Assembly: GCA_934691725.1 (NCBI GenBank)
Contig: CAKUTF010000006.1
Location: 37,394-101,393, forward strand
Source: an uncultured Fibrobacter sp.
Lineage (GTDB): Bacteria; Fibrobacterota; Fibrobacteria; Fibrobacterales; Fibrobacteraceae
DNA length: 64,000 nt
Direction: 5' to 3'
Part shown: piece after piece, positions 45,489 to 52,617 of the stretch
Layout of the letters: every line of letters starts with the position of its first letter
Numbering within the stretch: the stretch's first letter is position 1
The notes under the pieces: model-generated
The model's database searches: none
What the model saw: the letters and a program-made list of their open reading frames with translations, nothing else
Told to the model about the DNA's origin: nothing
Program-made: the position numbers and the translations under genes

Positions 45489-45494
45489 AATATA
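45489..45494 (-). promoter_or_regulatory. Candidate -10 element of pilT-pilC
   Basis: TATATT on the minus strand, 6 bases before the pilT ATG, so transcription would start at about the start codon. No convincing -35 element at 16-18 bases. Confidence 0.35.
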
Positions 45495-45511
45495 ACTAAA
45501 TTGGTGTTTCA

Positions 45512-45988
45512 ATGAAATTATTTTCAAAAATCGCATTGGCTTTTTTTTCCCTGTGGTGTTTTTGCGAAACGTCGTGCAGCGACGCCGCCTACGACCGAAT
45601 CCCCGAAAGAATCGAAGGATACGAAGGAATCCATCTCTTTATTTTCCACGCTTCCTGGTGCGCCTACTGCAACCAGGAAATTCCCCTTTTAAAATCGCTA
45701 TACAGGGAATACGCTCCCTGCGGCGTACATTTTCTCGGCGTAAACGAAGACGATTCGAGAGAAATCATGGACGATTTCGTCAAGGAAAGGAAAATCCCCT
45801 ACCCGGTCATCCACTGGGATTTTTCCCTGATGAAGAAGTTCGGACATCCGCGGGCAATACCGTCGCACTTTCTCATCGACAGTTCGGGAAACATCGCACT
45901 CCGAAAAATCGGGCCGCTGGATTCCGCAGAAACCCGAAAAAAACTCGACAGCCTGCTAGGAGAATCGCTCAGGAATTGTCGTCCATGA
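45512..45988 (+). CDS. Thioredoxin-fold protein (TlpA/ResA-like), exported
   Basis: The 158-residue protein has an N-terminal hydrophobic signal or anchor ending near CETSC (a possible relaxed lipobox at Cys22). Its thioredoxin-like domain has the redox motif FHASWCAYCNQE and a cis-Pro loop AIPSHFLIDSSG. Such proteins reduce disulphides in cytochrome c or envelope proteins. The 3' end overlaps epmA by 20 bases on the other strand. No cytochrome maturation genes are adjacent. Confidence 0.8.
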   Translation: MKLFSKIALAFFSLWCFCETSCSDAAYDRIPERIEGYEGIHLFIFHASWCAYCNQEIPLLKSLYREYAPCGVHFLGVNEDDSREIMDDFVKERKIPYPVIHWDFSLMKKFGHPRAIPSHFLIDSSGNIALRKIGPLDSAETRKKLDSLLGESLRNCRP

Positions 45989-46928
45989 ACAGGACGACGT
46001 CTTCGATTTTCCTCTTTCCCAAAGCGAGCATATAGAGACGGTCTAATCCCATCGCCACGCCGGAAGCTTTCGGCATTCCATGCTCTAAGGCGGCAAGAAA
46101 ACGTTCGTCCATCGCCGGGACAGGCTTTCCATGCGCCTTGCGCCATGCGATGTCCGCCTCAAAGCGGCGCCTCTGCTCGGCGGAATCCGTCAATTCTTCG
46201 TAGCCGTTGCAAAGCTCCATGTTTTCGATATAGAGTTCAAAACGTTTCGCCACCCTGTCGCCCGAGGAATTGGTATAGGTTTCCGCAAGGGCCGCGCAGC
46301 TTTCGGGATAGTCCATCAAAAATTGCGGATTTTCCTTTCCGAGATGCGGTTCCACGAGCGTCACCATCAGATAGTCCCACCAGTCTTCGCGTACAAATGA
46401 ATCGGAGCCTTCTACGTCGGGGACTTCGTTTTTCTCCAAGGCCCGCCGAAAATCGTCCGCGCTTGCCGTAAACGGATCCACCCCCGCATACCGCAAATAC
46501 GCATCGCGAAAACGGAGACGCTCCGCCTTCACCGACTTTCCGAGAATTTCCGCCGCAAGGTCTTCGACTTCTTCCATCAAGGTTTCAAACGGCATCCCGA
46601 CGCGATACCATTCCACCAGTTCGAATTCCGAATTGTGTTTCTGCCCGACTTCATCGACGCGAAAGGCGTGGGCGATTTCAAAGATATCGCCGAAGTCTGA
46701 CGCGAGAAGACGCTTCAAGTGGAACTCGGGACTAGTCATCAGGTAGCGGGTCGGTTTACCAAGCGTCTCGAAATAATCCAGGTGAGCGTCCGTTCCGCTA
46801 GCGCGCGAAAGCACCGGAGTGTTCACCTCCAAAACGCCGCGAGCCTTAAAAAAATTCCGAACCTTTTCGGAAAGCGAAAGGCGCGCCTTCCAGGTTTCCA
46901 GGGAGCAATTCGGTCGAAAACTTTCCAT
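45969..46928 (-). CDS. epmA: EF-P lysine lysyltransferase-like protein EpmA (GenX)
   Basis: The 319-residue protein is a class II lysyl-tRNA synthetase paralogue without the anticodon-binding domain. The class II motifs are visible: RASGTDAHLDYFET, the motif 2 region FEIAHAFRVDEVGQKHNSEF, and motif 3 GVAMGLDRLYMLALG. In studied species EpmA attaches beta-lysine to elongation factor P. efp and epmB are not in the window. The ATG lies 10 bases after the FISUMP gene stop, suggesting cotranscription. Confidence 0.88.
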   Translation of the reverse strand: MESFRPNCSLETWKARLSLSEKVRNFFKARGVLEVNTPVLSRASGTDAHLDYFETLGKPTRYLMTSPEFHLKRLLASDFGDIFEIAHAFRVDEVGQKHNSEFELVEWYRVGMPFETLMEEVEDLAAEILGKSVKAERLRFRDAYLRYAGVDPFTASADDFRRALEKNEVPDVEGSDSFVREDWWDYLMVTLVEPHLGKENPQFLMDYPESCAALAETYTNSSGDRVAKRFELYIENMELCNGYEELTDSAEQRRRFEADIAWRKAHGKPVPAMDERFLAALEHGMPKASGVAMGLDRLYMLALGKRKIEDVVLFMDDNS

Positions 46929-46938
46929 CGGGAAAAAC

Positions 46939-48051
46939 CTATTCCTGCACACAGCGGACAGAAAGCCCGAACTTCTTATCGACCGACGCCTTTTCCAGAG
47001 AGTTCGCATCCGCGAAGAGATTCCTGACAAATCCGCGCGAAGCATCTTCCTCGGAAGATGTCCAGAAGTAGGTTCCCTCGCCCGCCAAGGCGCAAATCCC
47101 GTTCTGGTTGAAGTATCCGCCGAAAACAACAGTCACCGCAAAATCGGCGACATCCGCTGCGGAAAGGCTTTCAAAGTCCTCGTCCGTCGCGGTCCGAAAT
47201 CCTTCGGGGCAAGCCCGCTTCGCCTGTTCAAACGGGTAGAGCCTTCCATATTTTTCGCAGTTCAGCGAATCGCCGTCATAACAAGCGGAAGAATCGGGAA
47301 TATCAAAGGCAAGGTTGTCTATCATCCAAATTTTTTCGCCAAAGCGTTCCACGCGATACAAGCGGCCGTCCCGCGGATCGGTTACGCTTCCGATGACCGG
47401 GCAGCGGACAGGCGCATTCAGGGAATCCAGCCGAGCGTTCAGCGAATCCCCAAAAACGCTGCAATAGTAGAATCGTTTTTTTGCCATGGTAAAATCCGCC
47501 GGATCCGCAGACAGGATTTCCGCGGTCACGGAATCCAAAGGCAAGAACGTCGGATCATCAAACGCCGAGTTCCAGCGTTTCGCCAGTTCAAACGGCGAAT
47601 TCCAGAAAACGTCCCGGTTCAAGGAATCCACCAGAACCTGCATCCGCGAAGGCGTTGGAACATTCACTTTTTTGGAAACGATCTTCTGCGGAGAAGCCGC
47701 GCAGGCACTTGAATCTGGAGCGTCCTCGCGCAAAAAAGACGAATCGGTCCGGGCCGTGCAAGCTTCCAGGCAAGCCGAGGCATCCTTCTTCTTGCAAGGT
47801 TCCCACAAAAGCGTATCCACCTTGACCATCACAGGCTTCATGAACTTCTTGTTTTTTCGAATCGCCGCGAGCGTCTTTCCATAAAGTTTAATCGCCAGCG
47901 TATCGCCCGACTTTCCCCGTTCCGCAAGTTCCACGAGGGATTCCGAACAGACCTTTTCCCCATTCGCCTTGGAGCAGGCCTTGGATACTTTTAACGTGGC
48001 TGCGAGCGAAAATGTCGCAAAGCAAAGAATCAATAACAATGATTTTTTCAT
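46939..48051 (-). CDS. Exported protein with FISUMP domain (TIGR02145)
   Basis: The 370-residue protein has a Sec signal peptide (LLLILCFATFSLA). The last 150 residues match the Fibrobacter succinogenes major paralogous domain: DPRDGRLYRVERFGEKIWM, then a CPEGFRTATDEDF block and the final TYFWTSSEEDA...GLSVRCVQE. Function of these domains is unknown; they occur in many exported Fibrobacter proteins. Several Cys in the middle suggest disulphides. A TATATT lies 6 bases before the ATG. Confidence 0.85.
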   Translation of the reverse strand: MKKSLLLILCFATFSLAATLKVSKACSKANGEKVCSESLVELAERGKSGDTLAIKLYGKTLAAIRKNKKFMKPVMVKVDTLLWEPCKKKDASACLEACTARTDSSFLREDAPDSSACAASPQKIVSKKVNVPTPSRMQVLVDSLNRDVFWNSPFELAKRWNSAFDDPTFLPLDSVTAEILSADPADFTMAKKRFYYCSVFGDSLNARLDSLNAPVRCPVIGSVTDPRDGRLYRVERFGEKIWMIDNLAFDIPDSSACYDGDSLNCEKYGRLYPFEQAKRACPEGFRTATDEDFESLSAADVADFAVTVVFGGYFNQNGICALAGEGTYFWTSSEEDASRGFVRNLFADANSLEKASVDKKFGLSVRCVQE

Positions 48052-48057
48052 GCGAAC

Positions 48058-48063
48058 AATATA
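48058..48063 (-). promoter_or_regulatory. Candidate -10 element of the FISUMP gene
   Basis: TATATT on the minus strand, 6 bases before the ATG at 48051. A start at +1 of the coding sequence is implied. The 122-base gap to the next fragment holds no other feature I can support. Confidence 0.35.
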
Positions 48064-48173
48064 GAAATTAGGGGCTTTGCCAGAACTTAGGACTTTGTTA
48101 GTCGTTGAGAGAAATCAGATGGCAGGAATCAATTGTTAGATGGGACATGGCCGTTCTTCTCGTTGTTCGATTG

Positions 48174-48486
48174 TTACTGTGGATTCAAATTATCCAACAG
48201 AACCTGCGTTCCCAGACTTTCTGCCTCAACACTTTGGAACACTTCGCTCAATTTTTCAAGGTTCTGAAGAGTCTTTCTGTCAGATTCCAAATTCACTATC
48301 GCATCTATCAATATCTTCGGGCTGATGTTTTCAATAGGAATGGTATTCTCAATACCATATTTACGAAGGCGCAATGCGTTATCTATCTGATCCTTGCCCA
48401 AAGGGAGAATCAGGAATTTTTTCCCATTATAGACACATTCCTTGATAGTCGCAAGTCCACCATGTATTAGTGCAAATTTAAATTTC
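48174..48486 (-). pseudogene. 3' fragment of a GT1-type glycosyltransferase gene
   Basis: The open frame starts at the left end of the IS256-family remnant and reads KFKFALIHGGLATIKECVYN onward, then LPLGKDQIDNALRLRKYGI, to a normal stop codon. HGG...E and DQ..NA are the sugar-nucleotide-binding signature of UDP-glycosyltransferase-type GT1 enzymes near their C-terminus. Everything upstream is missing, replaced by IS sequence, so the gene is broken. Confidence 0.7.
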
Positions 48487-49466
48487 GATTGTGTAAATTT
48501 CTTTCTGTAAAATCAATAATTCATGAAAAAGGCCCTACTTGTGCCTATAAACAAAAAGTGGAGCTCCCACTTCCTATTTTTGGTTTTGCGACAAGTCAAA
48601 AAGGAATCAACTATGTAAAACCCCGAGAACAAATATAGCTTCGACACGACGATTTTAAAGGCGGTTATCGAGCGAAGCCCCGATTTCCTGATGGAACTCT
48701 TCAGGCTCGCGATGAACGAGGCCATGAAAATGGAACGGGAGAACATCCTGAACGCCGGCAGTTACGAACGGACTGCTCCGTGGTCGATGCCGCCGTCCTG
48801 CAGGCCGTAGGGATCAATGCCGAGGGCAGGCGGGAAGTCGTCGGGATGTCGTTATCGACCGGCGAGGCGGAAGTCCACTGGCGCACGTTCCTCACAGGCC
48901 TTTTAAATCGCGGCTGGCGTGAGACTGATTGTAAGCGACGACCATGCCGGATTGAAGGCCGCGAGAGCCTCCGTTTTCCCGGCAGTACCATGGCAGCGAT
49001 GCTACTTCCACCTGTGCCAAAACGCACAGGCCTTCGCCCGGAAAATCGACGAGCGGAAAGAGATCGCGAGGACCATGGGGAATGTCTTTTCACACGGCGA
49101 CAGAAACGATGCGTTGACGGCCTTGCGCGGCGCGGTACAGTACTGGGCCGGGACAAGGAAACACGCAAGGTTCGCCGAATGGCTGGAGAACAACGCCGAG
49201 GAATCCATGACCTACTACAGCTTCAACGAAGGCTGGTGGCGACGCGTCCGGACTTCAAACCGCATCGAACGGCTGAACAGGGAAATCAAGAAAAGGACGA
49301 AGGTCGTGGGAGTTTTCCCCAACCCGGAATCCTGCGAACGGCTCGTAGGCTCGCTGCCGATGGAACAGCACGAGGAATGGATGGAAGGTAAGGCTTACTT
49401 AACCGACAGGGAGATGGAAAAATCTGCTTTTTGTGCATGAATTTACAGAAAAGGACTTGCCTAATC
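48487..49466 (+). mobile_element. Decayed IS256-family insertion sequence
   Basis: The two ends form an imperfect inverted repeat of about 28 bases (20 matches): left GATTGTGTAAATTTCTTTCT and the reverse complement of the right end GATTAGGCAAGTCCTTTTCT, both continuing GTAAA. Between them is a transposase remnant. The element is 980 bp, about 345 bp less than a typical 1.3 kb member, matching the missing part of the transposase. The flanking 8 bases do not match each other, so no target duplication is visible. Ends are approximate to a few bases. Confidence 0.7.
48613..49440 (+). pseudogene. IS256-family (mutator-type) transposase, inactivated
   Basis: Pieces of one transposase lie in different frames. 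After ATG comes TAA at once, then NPENKYSFDTTILKAV to GSYERT in one frame; an abrupt change leads to VDAAVLQAVGINAEGRREVV in a second frame; then GVRLIVSDDHAGLKAARASV continues in a third frame to the end (SNRIERLNREIKKRTKVVG). The first catalytic Asp region is absent, consistent with a deletion of about 115 codons near 48778. Later Asp and Glu positions are kept. The protein cannot be active. Confidence 0.8.
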
Positions 49467-50243
49467 GCCAAAGTCCAAAGAGGGGGTCGTAGAATCGCGC
49501 GCCGAAGTAATACTTATTTATGTCGGAATCGAATTCCTTGGACTGCCAGCGTCTTGAATCTTCAGCATTGTCGTGCGCCAGGTCAATTAGCGTTCCGTAT
49601 GGGTAATAGGCGTATGCACTCTGGATTCCTGATGTATTTGCGTAGCCCCTTATATTGCCCTGAACATCTGTCACAGGGAAATAGGCTGAGCCATTTTTGC
49701 GATAGCCACCACCAATCAAATCCTCTCGTACAAGAGAATAATCTCCTGTTCCATCCTTGCGGTAAACGCCCACCCCTCTCAGGTTCGCCTCCACGTAACC
49801 AGAACTTCCGTCACTGTAATTAAAACACACTCGTTGGCCGTTTTCGTCATAGGCCATGCGGATTTGCGCCGATTCCGAGGACGAGAAACCGTCCAGGTTT
49901 TCCTGCGAGATTCCCGGCGGGACTTCAGGATACAGTCGCACCTTTTCCGGCAACGCCCTGGAATCCAGTTCGTAGGCGGCTCGTGCATAGCGGTCCAGCC
50001 ACACATTCCCCGAAGCGTCATAGGAATAATACTCATACGGCGTGTAGCTACGCCCCGAAATCACCATCCCGCTCGGATGGTAATAGCCTTGGTCCGCATA
50101 GTCATAGCCAATGACCTGATTTCCCTCGGTTTTCCGTGTCAAGCGTCCAAGTTCATCATAACGATAACTTGCATTCCTAGTCCCGGACATTTCCGTCAAG
50201 CGACCCAGATAGTCATACGTGTAGGTCGCGTTCTCGACGACAC
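49467..50243 (-). pseudogene. Displaced Rhs tip segment (module 3), cut by the IS element
   Basis: This segment is about 90% similar by eye to the Rhs core part at about 53640-54424 of the full gene. It starts at VVENATYTYDYLGRLTEMSG, runs through KEFDSDINKYYFGARFYDPLFGLW and stops exactly at the right end of the IS element, where TPDPAGQ would follow. The specific toxin domain and its immunity gene are therefore lost or were never here. It has no clear start of its own. Confidence 0.8.
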
Positions 50244-50258
50244 AACCAATTTCATTCA

Positions 50259-50771
50259 TTAGTAAGTTCCTGTCCCTGCCCAAACCACCAACTTTGGATT
50301 TTTTAATTTCTTAAGAAAGTCATCTTTGTCTTCCAAGATTTGAAGGACTACAGTCATCTTTTGATTTCGATCAAAATCCTTCGGAAGACTAATTTGAGCC
50401 ACAGTCCAACCTTTTGCTTCACAGCTCAGCCCCCCCCGACATAGACATGTCCTAGTGACTGTTTGGGGCTCTATGCCATCAACAATCATTGTAACTGATA
50501 ATTTCACATTATAATTATCATCTATAAAAGAATCTTCCGTACATATATCAACGCTATAAGGTCCCTGAAGATTCTGACGATAAAGATAAAATACCTTGTC
50601 AGTTTTGAGACCATCAAGAATAAAAACCAAAGGTTCCCTGCCATCGAAGTCCATTGGAAATGAAGTTATTTTTTCCCATAAACGAAATGGATAGTTCAGC
50701 AGATGATTGACGAAACATCCGCTCAAGACCATACAGAAAAAAAATAATATTGTTTTTTTCAACTTTACCAT
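50259..50771 (-). CDS. Lipoprotein, candidate immunity protein for toxin module 2
   Basis: The 170-residue protein has a strong lipoprotein signal (lipobox LSGC, Cys19). The mature part is beta-rich and has a Cys-rich stretch (TCLCRGGLSCEAKG). Its ATG overlaps the original end of the toxin 2 frame (ATGGTAA), the tight toxin/immunity coupling usual for Rhs and CDI systems. The envelope location fits protection against a peptidoglycan- or periplasm-acting toxin. No family recognised; the immunity role is inference from position. Confidence 0.6.
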   Translation of the reverse strand: MVKLKKTILFFFCMVLSGCFVNHLLNYPFRLWEKITSFPMDFDGREPLVFILDGLKTDKVFYLYRQNLQGPYSVDICTEDSFIDDNYNVKLSVTMIVDGIEPQTVTRTCLCRGGLSCEAKGWTVAQISLPKDFDRNQKMTVVLQILEDKDDFLKKLKNPKLVVWAGTGTY

Positions 50772-52105
50772 AGATGATATCCCTGCCAGTTGGAGCTAGT
50801 GTAAAAGGGCGTGATGCCGTTCATTCGTCTATACAAAACCCCAGGATTGTTCGTGAAACTCATGCCCGTCCAGCGTGTCGCTTGGCTGGTGCAGTTTGTT
50901 TCAACCAAATTGTATCCATATTTCTGTTCCACAAACGATTGAACAATCTATCGATTCCCATAAATTTTGTAAGGACGATTTTGATATTGTTTATCTGTTA
51001 ATAGAGTTTTAATTTGTTTACCTTCGCCTGTAGCTTCTCGAATAAAAAGACCATCAGCATCTTCATCCACAACCCCCACATGGGAGAAGTCTTCTCCAGT
51101 TACCGCAAGGATTCCTCCAGACACGATGGAACCATCAGGTCCCCAACCAACAATATCTCCCTTTTGTAATTTTGCCTCGCCCAAATTATTTCCGTCATAT
51201 TCAAAATCGGGGGAGATTAAACCCGTTAGTATCGATGAGGCAAGTCCCAAGACTGCCCCCTGAGCAAAGCCGTCCCAGAAATCATCTCCATTCAATCTGG
51301 AACCTATTCCACCACCAAGACCACTGGCAAAGATTTCCGCGCCCCGATTTCCCAGTAAATTCCAACCAGCATTTCCCAAATACGTACCAACGCCACCGCT
51401 CACTGCACCTCCAACAGCACCCTGCCAAAAAGCAGTCCATAGTCCCATACCATCAACAGAACCATTGCCTGTAACAGAATTTCCAAAATAATTAATTGTC
51501 CCACTCGTTGCGCCGCCTGAAGCCCCGCCAGCAATCGCACCGCCGACTCCTCCAATCGCCCCACTGACAGCACTGCCAACCCCGCCACTAGCAGCACCCG
51601 CCACGGCACCGACAGCCGCTCCTTGCGCCATTGCCTTGCCACACCCCACCTCGTTCGCACCGCTGCAATTCACCGCCGAAACTGTTCCGCCAATAGCGGC
51701 TCCTATAGCAGTACCTACAATGATGGCAGCCGTTACACTTTCTCCGTTCGGGTCTATATAATTTACCGGGTCGCCACCGTAAGTATAGGGGTTCGCAAAC
51801 TGTCCTGCAGGGTCCGGCGTAAGCCAAAGTCCAAAGAGGGGGTCGTAGAATCGCGCGCCGAAGTAATACTTGTTTATGTCGGAATCGAATTCCTTGGACT
51901 GCCAGCGTCTTGAATCTTCGGCATTGTCGTGCGCCAGGTCAATTAGCGTTCCGTATGGGTAATAGGCGTATGCACTCTGGACACCCGATGTATTTGCGTA
52001 GCCCCTTATATTGCCCTGAACATCTGTCACAGGGAAATAGGCTGAGCCAAAATGTTGAACCGACGAAATCAATGTACCCAAAGGTCCTTCTTGAGAATTT
52101 TCCAT
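50765..52105 (-). pseudogene. Displaced Rhs tip with permuted NlpC/P60-like toxin (module 2), interrupted by TAG
   Basis: The frame opens with an ATG (52105) inside the end of the preceding lipoprotein gene. From 52048 on it is nearly identical to the Rhs core tip (YFPVTDVQGNIRGYANTSG to NCSGANEVGCG, about 51630), then diverges into a Gly/Ala-rich hydrophobic stretch and a toxin domain. That domain has KGDIVGWGPDGSI and SHVGVV (His codon 51080-51082). A TAG at 50948-50950 ends the frame after KIYGNR, yet it stays open for 60 codons, including YGYNLVETNCTSQATRW (Cys codon 50891-50893). His-first, NC-second is the order of permuted papain-like NlpC/P60 peptidases. Frameless of a normal start, it is probably silent unless recombined. 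Confidence 0.7.
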
Positions 52106-52617
52106 TCAGAGGAATCCTTTATAATTTCATATGAACTTCCATGAGGAACATTTTTTTTGTCTTTGATAACTGTCGTTACTTTTAATGTGTCACAGCCATT
52201 ACTTTTATTTGTTGCGTAACAACAAGAATGTTTGGCATGCTTTGTTTTTCTGGGATCGTAATATCCTTCAATAGAAAAGATTTTATATAGATTACCTGTA
52301 TCAGATTCTGTATTATATCCTTGTTTTTCTGCATTTTGAAGTAATTCATTTACCACCGTTGTATCCATGAAACAATTGCGACAATCTTTTATATTATGTT
52401 CTACTTTTTCAATAAAGTGAACAATATCATCTACTACAGCGGTATCCATAATGCAATGATATCTTACATCATTGTAAAGACACATTTCATAGCGATGACA
52501 TTCTCCACGAGCCTCACTTAAAGAATCAACTTGAAGTTCTCCTCGTCTTTCACCAAAACTACAATCAAATAAAAATAATGAAAGTAAACTAATACAGCAA
52601 ATCAAAGCGCGCATCAT
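52069..52617 (-). CDS. Lipoprotein-like candidate immunity protein for the Rhs metallopeptidase tip
   Basis: The 182-residue protein has an N-terminal hydrophobic signal ending LFDCSF (Cys19; Asp before Cys is unusual, so lipidation is likely but not certain). The mature part is Cys-rich and contains two similar segments, CIMDTAVVDDIV and CFMDTTVVNELL, about 35 residues apart. It starts 29 bases inside the end of the large Rhs gene, as expected for a cognate immunity gene. Marked A/T-richness compared with the Rhs core. No family recognised. Confidence 0.6.
   Translation of the reverse strand: MMRALICCISLLSLFLFDCSFGERRGELQVDSLSEARGECHRYEMCLYNDVRYHCIMDTAVVDDIVHFIEKVEHNIKDCRNCFMDTTVVNELLQNAEKQGYNTESDTGNLYKIFSIEGYYDPRKTKHAKHSCCYATNKSNGCDTLKVTTVIKDKKNVPHGSSYEIIKDSSEWKILKKDLWVH

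Noticed and set aside
49399..50283. Intact small Rhs gene
   Set aside because: Its ends are foreign: the start lies in the immunity gene tail and the last 22 codons come from the IS end, so it is a fragment.
50948..50950. TAG as a programmed recoding (pyrrolysine or readthrough) signal
   Set aside because: No nearby recoding structure or pyl genes are visible, and the module is already displaced and apparently silent; a nonsense mutation is simpler. Kept as a finding only for the split domain.
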